Assembly (NCBI RefSeq): GCF_004134905.2
Contig: NZ_SDPQ02000004.1
Location: 124,001-188,000, forward strand
DNA length: 64,000 nucleotides
Origin: Aeromicrobium ginsengisoli
GTDB lineage: Bacteria > Actinomycetota > Actinomycetes > Propionibacteriales > Nocardioidaceae
Reading direction: 5' to 3'
Position 1 is the stretch's first letter, and each line of letters begins with the position of its first letter. Below are positions 40,486 through 50,052 of the stretch, in pieces. The notes below the pieces were generated by a model that saw only the letters and a program-made list of their open reading frames with translations, made no database searches and was not told the origin of the DNA. A program made the translations under genes and the position numbers.

Positions 40486-41619
40486 TCAGTCCTCCGCGAG
40501 CGTCTCGGCGGACTGGGCGTCCTCCTTGGGCGCCAGCACCGAGACGGAGTCGTCGATCCGCTCGTTGAGGTAGCGGAGGATCTCGGCGACCGTCGCGATG
40601 ACCGGCACGGCGAGGAACGCGCCCGTGATGCCGAACAGCGAGCTGCCGGCGGTCACGGAGAGCAGCACGACGGCGGGATGGAGGTTCATGTTCTTGCCCT
40701 GGAGCCACGGCGACAGGACGTTGCCCTCGAGCTGCTGGACGAAGACCACGATGCCGAGCGCGATGAGTGCGTCGCTCGTGCCGTTGGTGACCAGCGTGAC
40801 GAGCACCGCGAGCGCGCCGCTGACGAAGGCACCGATGATCGGGATGTAGGCACCGAAGAACGTCACGACGCCGAGCGGGACCGCGAGCGGCGAGCCGAGG
40901 ATGGCGAGACCGCCGCCGATGATGACGGCGTCGATCAGGGCCACGAGGGTCTGCGTGCGGATGAAGCCGCCGAGCGTGCTCCAGGCCCGTTCCATGACCT
41001 CGACGAGGTGGACGCCGGCGCGCTGGCCGCCGAGCGCGCGGACCCACGGGAGGAACTTGTGGCCGTCCTTGACGAAGAAGAACGTCAGCATCAGGACCAG
41101 GACCAGGTTGACAATGACCGACGTCGCGGTGCCGATCGTCGAGAAGACGCCGGAGCTGATCGCGCTGGCGCTCTCGGTCAGCTTGCCCTGCACCGCCTCG
41201 ATCGCGCGGGTGATCTGGCCGTCGGAGAGGTTGAGCGGCTCGCCGGTGACCCAGTCGCGGATCTTTTGGAGGCCGTCGGAAGCCCCGTCGGCAACCTGGC
41301 TGGCTTGGCCCGCGACCTGTGGAGTGAGGACCGCGATGACTCCGACGACGCCGCCGATGAAGCCCAGCACGATGGTGGCGGCGGCGAGGGCGTCGGGCCA
41401 GCCCTTGGAGCGGAGCCAGGCCGCCGGGGGACCGAGGACGGTCGTGACGATGAGAGCCAGCGCGACGGGATAGAGGACCATCCACACCGTGCCGATCAGG
41501 TGACCGAGGATCCACGCCGCCACGGCGATGACGATGAGGCGCAGGCCCCAGCGCTGCAGGGTCGCGAGCCCCTCGTCGATCACGACACCGCGATCACGGA
41601 TCTTCTTGTCCTTGGCCAC
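40486..41619 (-). CDS. AI-2E family transporter
   Basis: 377 aa membrane protein with about eight hydrophobic segments and a hydrophilic middle loop. Typical family sequence is seen in LVLMLTFFFVKDGHKFLPWV near residue 165, then GGFIRTQTLVALIDAVIIGGGLAILG near 215, LPLGVVTFFGAYIPIIGAFVSG-type helices near 250, and QQLEGNVLSPWLQGKNMNLHP near 300. Such proteins export signals or small solutes, or act as ion antiporters; the specificity is uncertain. The start is GTG 41619 with TAGGCT 6 nt upstream (41626-41631), so the transcript may be leaderless. Confidence 0.9.
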   Translation of the reverse strand: MAKDKKIRDRGVVIDEGLATLQRWGLRLIVIAVAAWILGHLIGTVWMVLYPVALALIVTTVLGPPAAWLRSKGWPDALAAATIVLGFIGGVVGVIAVLTPQVAGQASQVADGASDGLQKIRDWVTGEPLNLSDGQITRAIEAVQGKLTESASAISSGVFSTIGTATSVIVNLVLVLMLTFFFVKDGHKFLPWVRALGGQRAGVHLVEVMERAWSTLGGFIRTQTLVALIDAVIIGGGLAILGSPLAVPLGVVTFFGAYIPIIGAFVSGALAVLVTLVTNGTSDALIALGIVVFVQQLEGNVLSPWLQGKNMNLHPAVVLLSVTAGSSLFGITGAFLAVPVIATVAEILRYLNERIDDSVSVLAPKEDAQSAETLAED

Positions 41620-41655
41620 CTGCCCAGCCTAGGGCCATGCGGGTCCCGGCACGCG

Positions 41656-42591
41656 TTAGCCGGCGCCGCCCGCACGGAAGTCGACCCATGCGTCGTTCAT
41701 GCGCTCGACCTGGCCGGGCGTGAACATGTTCATGCAGGAGTCCTGGCTGTAGTCCATGAAGTTGTGGATCGGGTCCTTGCCGGGCGCGGTGCAGGTGTCG
41801 GCGCCGGTGGGGCAGTCGAACTGCGGCTGGCCCTCGCGCGGGGTGTCGGCCACGAAGTCGCCCGACGCCGAGCAGCCGCTCTTGAACGTGTGCTCGAGCA
41901 TCAGCCAGTGGCCGACCTCGTGGGTCAGGGTGTCGCCGAGGGAGTACTTGCCCTGGTTGCCGCCGGGCATCGACTCGTCGAGCATCACGACGCCGTCGAT
42001 GAAGTCGCGGCCGTGGTTGTAGCCCTTGGGGAAGTACGCCCAGCCGAGCAGTCCGGCGCCGATGTTGGCGGAGTAGACGTTGAGGGTCGTGGAGTCGCCC
42101 TCGTACAGCTCCTGCTTCATGTCGCGCTCGTTCTTGCCCGGCACGACGGTGTACCACGCAGGGTTCGTGGTCCAGGTGATCTTGGTGAGGCCGAAGCGGA
42201 ACGGCGAGTTGGCGGCGTTGGCGGCGGTCTTGCCCGAGTACGAGTCGTTGAGGACCGTCATCTGGGCGGTGATCATCTTCGTCCAGCGGGTCTTCTCTGT
42301 CGTGGAGAGCGTGTGGTCGGAGATCACGTGGAAGACCGTCGGGATGTGCACGCTGCCGTTGGGCAGGCGCGGAGCGTCCTTGATGACGCCGTACGCGTTC
42401 GCCTCGTTCTTGGAGTAGAGCTCCGGCTCCTTGGCCGTGCTGCCCTTGGCGACGCGCGCGGCACTGGGCGCGCAGTCCTCCGCACCGGGTGAGGCGGCCG
42501 CCGAGACGGTCTGGCTGGCTCCGGCGGCCGTCAGGAGGCCGCCGACCAAGGCAGCGACGGGCATCCAACGAATCATCGAGCGACGACGCAT
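41656..42591 (-). CDS. Secreted zinc metalloprotease, pappalysin-like (M43 family)
   Basis: 311 aa exported enzyme. An N-terminal signal peptide (MRRRSMIRWMPVAALVGGL, then LTAAGASQTVSA, cleavage near residue 32) is followed by a secreted domain. The extended zinc motif HEVGHWLMLEHTF near 227 gives His, His, His and catalytic Glu. The downstream methionine turn NFMDYSQDSCMNMFTPGQ near 283 is diagnostic of metzincins, and paired cysteines suggest disulfides. It would degrade extracellular proteins or cell-wall-linked proteins. No inhibitor or regulator is adjacent; it stands 37 bp from the AI-2E gene start on the same strand. Confidence 0.92.
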   Translation of the reverse strand: MRRRSMIRWMPVAALVGGLLTAAGASQTVSAAASPGAEDCAPSAARVAKGSTAKEPELYSKNEANAYGVIKDAPRLPNGSVHIPTVFHVISDHTLSTTEKTRWTKMITAQMTVLNDSYSGKTAANAANSPFRFGLTKITWTTNPAWYTVVPGKNERDMKQELYEGDSTTLNVYSANIGAGLLGWAYFPKGYNHGRDFIDGVVMLDESMPGGNQGKYSLGDTLTHEVGHWLMLEHTFKSGCSASGDFVADTPREGQPQFDCPTGADTCTAPGKDPIHNFMDYSQDSCMNMFTPGQVERMNDAWVDFRAGGAG

Positions 42592-42664
42592 GTTCTTGTC
42601 CCCTTTGGTGCGGCGGTTTCAGACAAGGTACGCCCTGCGGGGTCAGTCGGCGAGCCGATTCGTC

Positions 42665-43339
42665 CTAGACCTGCAGCCGCCAGTCGACGGGCTCGGCGCC
42701 TTGGGCGGCGAGGAGCTCGTTGGCCCGGCTGAACGGCTTGGAGCCGAAGAATCCGCGCGACGCCGACAGCGGGCTGGGGTGCACCGACTCGATGCGCGGC
42801 ACCTCGCCCAGCATCGGCGCCAGGCTCTGCGCGTCGCGGCCCCAGAGGATTGCGACGAGCGGAGTGCCCCGGGCAACGAGGGCCCGGATCGCCTGCTCGG
42901 TGACGGTCTCCCAGCCCTTGCCGCGATGGCTGGCCGGCGTGCCGGGTCGCACGGTCAGGACGCGGTTGAGCAGCAGCACGCCCTGCCGGGCCCACGGGGT
43001 GAGGTCGCCGGAGGGGGACCTCGGGATGCCGAGGTCGGTCTCGAGCTCGGTGAAGATGTTGACGAGGCTGCGGGGGAGCGGGCGTACGTCGGGCGCCACC
43101 GAGAACGACAGCCCGACGGGATGGCCAGGGGTCGGATAGGGGTCCTGGCCGGTGATGAGCACGCGTACGTTCGACATCGGCTCGGCGAACGCCCGCAGGA
43201 TGTGGTCGCCGGCGGGCAGATAGGGACGCCCCGCGGCGAGCTCGTCGCGGAGGAACTGGCCCATCGTGTGGATCTGCTCCTCGACCGGTGCCAGCGCCTC
43301 GGCCCAGTCCGGAGCCATGAGCTCGCTGAGCGGCTTCAT
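42665..43339 (-). CDS. ung: Uracil-DNA glycosylase (family 1)
   Basis: 224 aa DNA repair enzyme removing uracil from DNA. The water-activating motif [21 protein letters not shown] near residues 60-80 and the leucine-loop/catalytic motif [21 protein letters not shown] near 187-207 are both complete. [10 protein letters not shown] near 163 is the third conserved strand. The gene overlaps the upstream MFS gene by 4 bp (ATG 43339 against stop 43336-43338), so both are translated from one transcript. The link between an exporter and a repair enzyme is probably only genomic. Confidence 0.95.
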   Translation of the reverse strand: MKPLSELMAPDWAEALAPVEEQIHTMGQFLRDELAAGRPYLPAGDHILRAFAEPMSNVRVLITGQDPYPTPGHPVGLSFSVAPDVRPLPRSLVNIFTELETDLGIPRSPSGDLTPWARQGVLLLNRVLTVRPGTPASHRGKGWETVTEQAIRALVARGTPLVAILWGRDAQSLAPMLGEVPRIESVHPSPLSASRGFFGSKPFSRANELLAAQGAEPVDWRLQV

Positions 43340-44484
43340 GCCTCCTCCTTCCGCAGGGCCGACGGGGCGAGCAGGCCGGCCAACAGGCAGCCGACGATCG
43401 GCACCGCGAACGCCGTGGTGAGCGACACCCAGTTGGTGAGGATGCCGATGATCGCGGGGCCGGCGAGCAGGCCGAGGTAGCCCGTGCCGGTGACCCGCGC
43501 GAGGTAGGTGCCGGCCGCCGTCGGGTCGATGTTGCCGGCCGCGCTGAAGAACTGCGGGACGCAGCCCGCGAGCCCCACACCGAAGATGGCCCACGCGACG
43601 ATCGCGACGGCCGGGTTGGGCGCGAGTGCCGCCCCGAGCAGGCCGGCCGCACCGACGAGCGCGGCCCGTTGGACGTACGCGGCGGCACCGATGCGAGCGA
43701 CGACGCGGTCGGCCACGAGGCGTACGAGGGTCATCGTGATCGAGAACGCGCCGAACGCCCAGGCGGCGACGGTCTTGCTCGCGTCGAGGGAGTCGTGCAG
43801 GTGGACCGTGCTCCAGTCGTACGCGACGCCCTCAGACAACAGCAGCATGAACGCGAGCAGCGACAGCACGACAACGCGAGGGGTCCACGGCGCGTGGGCG
43901 CGCGCGGCGCCGGACTCGCGGGTCGTGCCAGGGGAGGGTGGCAGCAGCGTGGGCCGGACCACGAGCGTGAGGATGAGGCCGAGCACGCCGGCTGCGGCGA
44001 GGGTCAGCCGGACGTCGACGTCGAGGGCGATCAGGCCGCCGCCGATGATCGACGCGAGCAGTCCGCCGAGGGAGAAGAACGCATGGAACGCGCTGATGAT
44101 CGGCCGGCCGTACGCCCGCTCGACCTCGACCGCCTGGGCGTTCTGCGACACGTCGATGACGCCGTTGAACGCGCCGAGCAGGGCGAGGGCGACCGCGAGC
44201 GCCGGGACGTTCGTGGCGAGGCCCGGCCCGACGAGGCACGCGCTCAGCACGAGCCCGGCGATCACCACGACGACCCGACTACCGAACCGGTCGATGAGCC
44301 GGCCGCCGACCTGCATGCCGAGCAACGCGCTGCCACCCAGGAGCAGCAGCAGGTAGCCGAGCACGACGGTGCTGGCGCCCGTACGGTCGCGGATCTCGGG
44401 GATGTTGACGACCCACATGCCGAGGAGGAAGCCGTTGAGGGCGAAGATCGCGAACGTCGACCGTCTCGCGGCTGATGGCGGCAT
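43336..44484 (-). CDS. MFS transporter
   Basis: 382 aa major facilitator superfamily carrier with about 12 hydrophobic helices. Helix 2-3 loop [19 protein letters not shown] near 60-78 fits the MFS G-x-L-a-D-r-x-G motif. [31 protein letters not shown] near 105-135 is typical of the fucose-permease-like/YbjJ subgroup. The substrate is unknown. TAGGGT lies 6 nt before the ATG (plus-strand 44491-44496), suggesting leaderless transcription. It is divergent from a second, unrelated MFS gene; the two starts lie 45 bp apart. Confidence 0.9.
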   Translation of the reverse strand: MPPSAARRSTFAIFALNGFLLGMWVVNIPEIRDRTGASTVVLGYLLLLLGGSALLGMQVGGRLIDRFGSRVVVVIAGLVLSACLVGPGLATNVPALAVALALLGAFNGVIDVSQNAQAVEVERAYGRPIISAFHAFFSLGGLLASIIGGGLIALDVDVRLTLAAAGVLGLILTLVVRPTLLPPSPGTTRESGAARAHAPWTPRVVVLSLLAFMLLLSEGVAYDWSTVHLHDSLDASKTVAAWAFGAFSITMTLVRLVADRVVARIGAAAYVQRAALVGAAGLLGAALAPNPAVAIVAWAIFGVGLAGCVPQFFSAAGNIDPTAAGTYLARVTGTGYLGLLAGPAIIGILTNWVSLTTAFAVPIVGCLLAGLLAPSALRKEEA

Positions 44485-44529
44485 GCTCCGACCCTATCGA
44501 GGCCGCCGGTGCCCTACAGTTGTCAGGCT

Positions 44530-45744
44530 GTGTCAGCAATCGCCGCCTACCGCGCACTCCTGCGGATCGTCGGGCCCGCCTACATCCTCGTAGCCTTCCT
44601 CGGGCGGATTCCACTTGCCATGAGCCAGCTCGGCGTCCTGGTCCTGGTGAGCTCCAAGCTCGACAGCTACGGCGCGGGCGGCGCCGCGGCGGGCATCCTC
44701 GCGATCGCCAACGCCATCGGCTCGCCGCTCGCCGGCACGGTCGCCGACCGCATCGGCCAGCGCCCCGTCGTGCTCGTGCAGTCGCTCGTGGGGGCTGCGG
44801 GCCTGGCCTCGGTCGTGCTGGTGACCGATCCCGACGCGTCGCGCGCGCTGATCTTCGGCGTCGCCGGCGTCACCGGATTCGCGATGCCGCAGGTCGGGCC
44901 GCTCGCGCGCGTACGCTGGAGACCCATCACGCGCGACGAGGGCGATCAGCGACGCCTCGTGGACGCCGCGTTCTCGTACGAGGGAGCGGCCGACGAGGCG
45001 TCATTCGTGCTCGGCCCGGCGATGATCGGCGTCCTCGCGATCCTTGCGGAGCCGGCCGGAGCACTCCTGGCCGCGGCCGTGATCCTGGCGGTGTTCGGGT
45101 CGTGGTTCGCGATCCACTGGACCTCCGAGCTCGTGGCGAAGAGCTCCACGACCGGCGGCGCCGGTTCCGAACCGCTCTGGTCCGTCGCGTTCGCGGTGCT
45201 CGTGGTCGCGCAGCTGTGCATCGGCACGATCTTCGGCAGCGTCCAGACCGGCACCGCTGTGCTGGCCCGCGCCGACGGTCACGCCGGCAGCGCCGGGCTG
45301 ATCCACGCCGTGCTGGGCATCGGCAGCGTGACCGCCGGGCTCGCGATCACGGCCCTGCCCGAGCGCATCCTCTACGCCACGCGCATGCTCGTCGCCGCCG
45401 TCGGCCTGCTCCTGCTGTCGGCGCCGTTGCTGCTCGTCGACTCGATCGGCTCACTGATCCTGGTCATCGCGCTGCTCGGCTTCGCCGTGGCGCCCTACAT
45501 GATCAGCAACTTCGCCCTCGCCGGGATCCTCGTGCCGGTGCACCGGGTCGGCGCGGCCATGACACTGCTCGCGGGAGCGACCGGCATCGGCTACGCCCTC
45601 GGCGCCTCGATCGCCGGCAGGCTCGCCGACGAGGGCGGGCACACGCCGGCGTTCGCGGTCACGGTCGGCGCAGCCGGTGTCGCGGTGCTGCTGGCCGGCG
45701 TGGCCAACAAGGCGCTCCGGGAAGCCCGCCCCTACGTCGCCTGA
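44530..45744 (+). CDS. MFS transporter
   Basis: 404 aa with about 12 transmembrane helices; likely an exporter of a small molecule. MFS signature pieces are [21 protein letters not shown] near residue 65 and [20 protein letters not shown] near 120. GTG 44530 is preferred because it starts the sequence just before the first helix, with TACAGT 9 nt upstream; the frame runs further left but into the promoter region shared with the other MFS gene. It differs from that gene in sequence and is not a recent duplicate. The substrate is unknown. Confidence 0.88.
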   Translation: MSAIAAYRALLRIVGPAYILVAFLGRIPLAMSQLGVLVLVSSKLDSYGAGGAAAGILAIANAIGSPLAGTVADRIGQRPVVLVQSLVGAAGLASVVLVTDPDASRALIFGVAGVTGFAMPQVGPLARVRWRPITRDEGDQRRLVDAAFSYEGAADEASFVLGPAMIGVLAILAEPAGALLAAAVILAVFGSWFAIHWTSELVAKSSTTGGAGSEPLWSVAFAVLVVAQLCIGTIFGSVQTGTAVLARADGHAGSAGLIHAVLGIGSVTAGLAITALPERILYATRMLVAAVGLLLLSAPLLLVDSIGSLILVIALLGFAVAPYMISNFALAGILVPVHRVGAAMTLLAGATGIGYALGASIAGRLADEGGHTPAFAVTVGAAGVAVLLAGVANKALREARPYVA

Positions 45745-45755
45745 CCAGCCAAGCG

Positions 45756-46865
45756 TCAGAGCGCCGAGAGCGGGGTGACCTCGAGGTCGAGGGCCTCGCC
45801 GACGGCGGCGTTGACGAGGTGGCCGTCGTGCGTGCTGAGGCCGCCGGCGAGCGCGGCGTCGTCGTTCACGGCCGTCTTCCAGCCCTTGTCGGCGAGCGCC
45901 ACGGCGTAGGGCAGCGTCACGTTGGTCAGCGCGTACGTCGAGGTGTGCGGCACGGCGCCCGGCATGTTGGCGACGCAGTAGAAGATCGAGTCGTGGACCT
46001 TGAACGTGGGGTCGTCGTGGGTCGTCGCGTGCGAGCTCTCGAAGCAGCCGCCCTGGTCGATCGCGATGTCGACCAGCACCGAGCCGGGCCGCATCGTGGA
46101 GACGAGGTCGTCGCTGATGAGCTTGGGTGCCTTGGCGCCGGGCACCAGCACAGCGCCGACGACGAGGTCGGCCTGCCGCACGGCCTTCTCGATCGCGTAC
46201 GCGTTGGAGGCGATGGTCGTGATGGCGCCGCCGAACTGCGCGTCGACCTGACGGAGCCGGGCGACGTTGAGGTCGAGGATCTGGACGCGCGCGCCCATGC
46301 CGTGTGCGACCTGCGCCGCGTTGACGCCAGAGACGCCTGCGCCGATCACGACGACATCGGCCGGGTGGACGCCGGGCACGCCGCCGGGCAGCACGCCGCG
46401 GCCACCGCCGCTGCGCATCAGGTGGTAGAAGCCGACCTGCGGGGCGAGCTTGCCGGCGACCTCGGACATCGGGGCCAGCAGCGGCAGCGAGCGATCGGGC
46501 AGCTGCACGGTCTCGTACGCGATCGAGGTCGTGCCGGCCGACAGCAGGGCGTCGGTGCACTCGCGGCTCGCAGCGAGGTGGAGGTAGGTGAACAGTGTCT
46601 GGCCACGGCGCATGCGGCCGTACTCCTCGGCGATCGGCTCCTTGACCTTGAGCACCAGCTCAGCGTCGGCCCACACGTCGTCGGCGCGGTCGAGGATCTT
46701 GGCGCCCGCGGCGACGTACTCGTCATCGGTGATCGACGAGCCGAGGCCGGCGTCGTGCTCGATGACGACGTCGTGGCCGTGGCGGGTCAGCTCGTGGACG
46801 CCGGCGGGCGTGATGGCGACGCGGTACTCGTGGTTCTTGACCTCGCGGGGGACACCGACCAGCAT
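45756..46865 (-). CDS. ald: Alanine dehydrogenase
   Basis: 369 aa NAD-dependent enzyme interconverting L-alanine with pyruvate and ammonia. The N-terminus [21 protein letters not shown] includes the substrate-contacting Arg and Lys. A dinucleotide fold [19 protein letters not shown] is near 165, and the active-site histidine segment [13 protein letters not shown] is near 88. The ending [14 protein letters not shown] matches the family. ATG 46865 has aaggag about 8 nt upstream; the frame extends 33 bp further without support. It is divergent from an Lrp-family gene across a GATTCT dyad, a standard arrangement for ald. Confidence 0.95.
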   Translation of the reverse strand: MLVGVPREVKNHEYRVAITPAGVHELTRHGHDVVIEHDAGLGSSITDDEYVAAGAKILDRADDVWADAELVLKVKEPIAEEYGRMRRGQTLFTYLHLAASRECTDALLSAGTTSIAYETVQLPDRSLPLLAPMSEVAGKLAPQVGFYHLMRSGGGRGVLPGGVPGVHPADVVVIGAGVSGVNAAQVAHGMGARVQILDLNVARLRQVDAQFGGAITTIASNAYAIEKAVRQADLVVGAVLVPGAKAPKLISDDLVSTMRPGSVLVDIAIDQGGCFESSHATTHDDPTFKVHDSIFYCVANMPGAVPHTSTYALTNVTLPYAVALADKGWKTAVNDDAALAGGLSTHDGHLVNAAVGEALDLEVTPLSAL

Positions 46866-46938
46866 GACGTGCTCCTTCAGACGGAATAGTGTCTCCATGG
46901 TGAATCACCTGCGGATCAGTGCGCAACTTACCGAACAA

Positions 46939-46959
46939 GATTCTGTATGATCGAGAATC
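46939..46959. promoter_or_regulatory. Lrp-type operator between ald and its regulator
   Basis: GATTCT (46939-46944), 9 nt, AGAATC (46954-46959): a perfect 6-bp inverted repeat in the 133-bp gap between the divergent ald and Lrp-family genes. The spacing and AT-rich centre fit an Lrp/AldR-type site controlling both directions. Upstream AT-rich DNA includes a likely promoter. Confidence 0.6.
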
Positions 46960-46998
46960 GCTGCTCATGACACCGAATGACGATCCGCAGGAGTGCCC

Positions 46999-47466
46999 GT
47001 GCCGAATGATGTTCGCGAGCTCGATGACATCGACCAGAGGATCATCACGGAACTGCGCCGCCAGGGCCGGCTGCCCAACAACGCGCTCGCTGAAAAGGTC
47101 GGCATCGCGGCCTCCACCTGCCTGACCCGGTTGCGCAGCCTGATGGACCGTGGCGTCATCGCCGGCTTCCACGCCGAGGTCGATCCAGCGTGGATCGGCC
47201 GGCCGATCCAGGCGATGATCGCGGTGCGCCTGCGCGGTGACGCGCGCGGTGCGATCAACGAGTTCTCCGACCGGCTCGCCGGGATGCCCGAGGTGCTCAA
47301 CGTCTACTTCCTCGCCGGCGCCGACGACTTCCACGTGCACGTCGCAGCGCAGGACCCCGACGACCTGCGGGCGTTCGTCGTCGACCATCTCAGCTCGGCG
47401 CCGGAGGTCGCGCTGACCGAGACCAACCTGATCTTCGAGCACAAGAGGGGCAGACTGGCGGAGTGA
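46999..47466 (+). CDS. Lrp/AsnC family regulator (AldR-like)
   Basis: 155 aa. The helix-turn-helix spans residues about 8-52 (LDDIDQRIITELRRQGRLPN, then LAEKVGIAASTCLTRLRSLMDRG), with the RAM ligand domain after it (VLNVYFLAGADDFHVHVAAQD near 95). GTG 46999 has caggag 6 nt upstream; GTG 46993 is also possible. The divergent alanine dehydrogenase makes this the probable AldR: binding of alanine would switch it to activate ald. A GAGCGAGCGCAGCGAGCG-type repeat overlaps its stop codon. Confidence 0.9.
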   Translation: MPNDVRELDDIDQRIITELRRQGRLPNNALAEKVGIAASTCLTRLRSLMDRGVIAGFHAEVDPAWIGRPIQAMIAVRLRGDARGAINEFSDRLAGMPEVLNVYFLAGADDFHVHVAAQDPDDLRAFVVDHLSSAPEVALTETNLIFEHKRGRLAE

Positions 47467-47486
47467 GCGAGCGCAGCGAGCGAACC
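47461..47486 (+). repeat. GAGCGAGCG...GAGCGAA repeat, copy 1
   Basis: gagtgagcgagcgcagcg then agcgaacc covers the Lrp-family gene stop. A close relative occurs at 51111-51132. Imperfect self-complementarity (cgagcg/cgctcg-like) would let it form a small stem. Such motifs are scattered in actinobacterial genomes; no function is known. Confidence 0.45.
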
Positions 47487-47542
47487 ACGGGCGCACCATG
47501 GCGCCGCTTCCGTATCGTGGGTTTGTCTACGGAGGCGACGAC

Positions 47543-47935
47543 ATGACGGCCATCACAGCGACATTCCGGACGATTCCCGGCACGCAGGCGGCTGAGGGCC
47601 GCACGGGTGAGCACGCCGTGGTCGTCGATCGGCCGGCCGGCGTCGCCGGGGGCGCCGGAGCCGGGATGAACGGCGGGCAGCTCCTCGCGCTCGCGATCGG
47701 TGGCTGCCTCGCCAACGACGTCCGCTACGTCGCGGCGGTCCGCAACGACACGATCGACGACGTCCAGGTCGACGTGTCGCTCGAGATCGACAACGGCCTC
47801 GTCACCTCGGCGGATGTCGTCATCCGCCTGGTCGTGCCGGACGGCGTCGACACCGCAGCGCTGGTGGATGAGGCGGTGGCGGCCTCGACCGTGCTGGCAG
47901 CCGTACGCGACGGCTTCCCGGTCACGGTGCGCTGA
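47543..47935 (+). CDS. OsmC family protein
   Basis: 130 aa OsmC/Ohr-fold protein. Residues GGQLLALAIGGCLANDVRYVAA near 50-71 carry the first conserved Cys, whereas the second Cys expected in Ohr peroxidases is not seen in the tail (VAASTVLAAVRDGFPVTV). This points to a general OsmC-like protein rather than an organic hydroperoxidase. cggagg about 9 nt before ATG 47543 fixes the start. It overlaps the convergent GNAT gene by 14 bp at the 3' end. Confidence 0.82.
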   Translation: MTAITATFRTIPGTQAAEGRTGEHAVVVDRPAGVAGGAGAGMNGGQLLALAIGGCLANDVRYVAAVRNDTIDDVQVDVSLEIDNGLVTSADVVIRLVVPDGVDTAALVDEAVAASTVLAAVRDGFPVTVR

Positions 47936-48527
47936 CGGCCAGTCGTTCCTCGAGAGCGTCGCGGGCGGCGGGCCACTCGTCGTCGGTCATCGAGAACAGC
48001 ACGGTGTCGCGCCACGACCCGTCACGCCGGATGCGGTGCTTGCGGAGCACCCCTTCGCGTACGCCGCCGATGCGGGTGACCGCGGCCTGCGAGCGCTCGT
48101 TCTTGATGTCGACGTGCCAGACGACGCGGGCACAGTCGAGGCCGTCGAACGCGTGGCGCAGCAGCAGGAGCTTGGCCTCGGTGTTGACGCCCGTACGCCA
48201 GAAGCGCCGGCCGAGCCACGTCGACCCGATCGCGACGGTGCGGACCGTCGGGTCGATGTCGTAGTAGGTCGTGAGGCCCGCGACCTCGCCGGACGCCTGG
48301 TCGACCTGGACCCAGGGGACCGTGCAGGGCCTCGTCAGGTAGAGCCCGACGAGCGCCTCGGCCTGCTCGATCGTGTCGGGCCGGGCGAACGCCTGCCAGG
48401 TGAAGACCTCGTCGTCGTCCGACGCCCCGAGCACGCCCGCGGCATGGTGTGGCTGGAGCTGTTCGAGCCTGACGTGGTTGCCCGTCAAGGTGGGTGCCGC
48501 GTAGTAGTCCTCGGGGCTCACGCTCAT
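47922..48527 (-). CDS. GNAT family N-acetyltransferase (RimJ/RimL-like)
   Basis: 201 aa acetyltransferase. The beginning LTGNHVRLEQLQPHHAAGV and the acetyl-CoA pocket WLGRRFWRTGVNTEAKLLLLRHAF near residues 108-131 are characteristic of RimJ-like N-terminal acetyltransferases, and the later VWHVDIKNERSQAAVTRIGGVREG near 142 is the conserved Asn segment. It likely acetylates a protein N-terminus or small amine. TAGGTT lies 6 nt before the ATG (48534-48539), again pointing to a leaderless transcript. The 3' end overlaps osmC. Confidence 0.88.
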   Translation of the reverse strand: MSVSPEDYYAAPTLTGNHVRLEQLQPHHAAGVLGASDDDEVFTWQAFARPDTIEQAEALVGLYLTRPCTVPWVQVDQASGEVAGLTTYYDIDPTVRTVAIGSTWLGRRFWRTGVNTEAKLLLLRHAFDGLDCARVVWHVDIKNERSQAAVTRIGGVREGVLRKHRIRRDGSWRDTVLFSMTDDEWPAARDALEERLAVSAP

Positions 48528-48560
48528 GCCCCCAACCTATCGACCGGAGGCACGGGCTCC

Positions 48561-48575
48561 GTGAGCCTGTCGAAA
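48561..48575 (-). repeat. Dispersed repeat, copy 4 (intergenic)
   Basis: In reverse orientation the motif reads tttcgacaggctcac, between the GNAT and otsA genes. It shares the 12-bp core ttcgacaggctc with the three copies in the aromatic-catabolism island but lies about 13 kb away and outside any gene. Confidence 0.65.
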
Positions 48576-48594
48576 GGATCAGGGGTTGGGGGGT

Positions 48595-50022
48595 CTAGAC
48601 GGGGCGGGGGTTCTTGGCGTGCGGGTTGCGGACCAGCGTGAGCTCGCGCAGGAAGTTGGCCGCCCATAGCTCGATGTCGTTCTCCATGACCTGCTTGCGC
48701 ATCGCCTTCATGCGGCGGGCGTTCTCTCGAGGGCTGGCATTGATCGCCGCGAGCATCATGCTCTTCATGCCGTTGATGTCGTGCGGATTGACTTGATAGG
48801 CCGACTTGAGCTCGGACGCCGCGCCGGCGAACTCGCTCAGCACCAGGGCGCCACGATCGTCGTAGCGGCACGCGACGTACTCCTTGGCGACGAGGTTCAT
48901 GCCGTCGCGCAGCGGCGTCACGACCATGACGTCGGCGGCCCGGTAGAGCGCGGCCATCTCGGCGCGCGGGTAGGACGCGTGGAGATAGGTCACGGGTTGC
49001 TGGCCGATGCGCGCGACGTCACCGTTGATGCGCCCGACGAGGCGGTTGATGTCGTCGCGCAGGATCTTGTACTGGTCGACCCGCTCGCGCGACGGGGTCG
49101 CGACCTGCACGAACACCGCATCGTCGACGTGCAGCGAGCCGTCGCTGATGAGCTCCCCGAACGCGCGGAGCCGCTGCCGCAGGCCCTTGGTGTAGTCGAG
49201 CCGGTCGATGCCCAGCAGCATGGTCCTGGGGTTGCCGAGGCTCTCGCGGATCTCGGCTGCCCGGGCGATGACCTCGGGCGTACGGGCGAGCTCCTCGAAG
49301 CCGGCCGCGTCGATCGAGATCGGATAGGCCTGCGCGAGGACGGTACGCCCGTCGGGCAGGTAGATCATGTCGCGATGCGTCTTGTGGCCGACCCGCTGGC
49401 GTACGAGGCGGACGAAGTTCTGCGCCGCTCCGGGCATCTGGAAGCCGACCAGGTCCGCGCCGAGCAGACCCTCGAGGATCTGCCTGCGCCACGGCAGCTG
49501 CTGGAACAGCTCTGCCGGCGGGAACGGGATGTGCAGGAAGAAGCCGATGCGGAGGTCCGGGCGCAGCTCGCGCAGCATCGTGGGCACGAGCTGCAGCTGG
49601 TAGTCCTGCACCCACACGACGGCGTCGGGCTTGGCGATCTTGGCGGCTCGCTCGGCGAAGCGGCGGTTGACCCGGACGTACGCATCCCACCACTCACGGT
49701 GGAACTCCGGCGGCGCGACGACGTCGTGATAGAGCGGCCAGAGCGTGGAGTTGGAGAAGCCCTCGTAGTACTCGGCGACCTCGTCCTCGCTCAGGTGGAC
49801 CGGCACGAGGTGCAGTCCGTTGTGCACGAACGGCTTGAGCTTCTCGTCGGCCGCACCGTGCCAGCCGATCCACGCGCCACCGTTGCGGCGCATCACGGGC
49901 TCGAGGGCGGTGACCAGGCCGCCGGGGGAGGTGCGCCACATCGTGCCGCCGTCGGGCGACGTCACCCGGTCGACGGGCAGACGGTTGGCGATCACCACGA
50001 AGTCTGCGGTTCCCGTCACCAT
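48595..50022 (-). CDS. otsA: Trehalose-6-phosphate synthase
   Basis: 475 aa GT20 glycosyltransferase joining UDP- or GDP-glucose to glucose 6-phosphate. The N-terminal ANRLPVDR and GGLVTALEPVM near 10-42, VWVQDYQLQLVPTMLRE near 130, IGFFLHIPFPPAELFQQLPW near 152, GIDRLDYTKGLRQRLRAF near 270 and the nucleotide-sugar pocket VVTPLRDGMNLVAKEYVAC near 370 are all intact. TAGGCT (50030-50035) lies 7 nt before the ATG, so a leaderless transcript is likely. The partner phosphatase otsB is 3.4 kb away on the opposite strand. Confidence 0.95.
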   Translation of the reverse strand: MVTGTADFVVIANRLPVDRVTSPDGGTMWRTSPGGLVTALEPVMRRNGGAWIGWHGAADEKLKPFVHNGLHLVPVHLSEDEVAEYYEGFSNSTLWPLYHDVVAPPEFHREWWDAYVRVNRRFAERAAKIAKPDAVVWVQDYQLQLVPTMLRELRPDLRIGFFLHIPFPPAELFQQLPWRRQILEGLLGADLVGFQMPGAAQNFVRLVRQRVGHKTHRDMIYLPDGRTVLAQAYPISIDAAGFEELARTPEVIARAAEIRESLGNPRTMLLGIDRLDYTKGLRQRLRAFGELISDGSLHVDDAVFVQVATPSRERVDQYKILRDDINRLVGRINGDVARIGQQPVTYLHASYPRAEMAALYRAADVMVVTPLRDGMNLVAKEYVACRYDDRGALVLSEFAGAASELKSAYQVNPHDINGMKSMMLAAINASPRENARRMKAMRKQVMENDIELWAANFLRELTLVRNPHAKNPRPV

Positions 50023-50052
50023 GTCGGGCAGCCTAGCGCTGTGTGGCGGCGC

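Noticed and set aside
44475-46889. An 804-codon plus-strand frame across the MFS and ald genes
   Set aside because: Its translation is repetitive Arg/Ala/Asp sequence without a fold signature; MFS and alanine dehydrogenase frames explain the DNA.
47543-47935. Organic hydroperoxide resistance protein (Ohr)
   Set aside because: Only one of the two catalytic cysteines is visible, so general OsmC family is the safer call.
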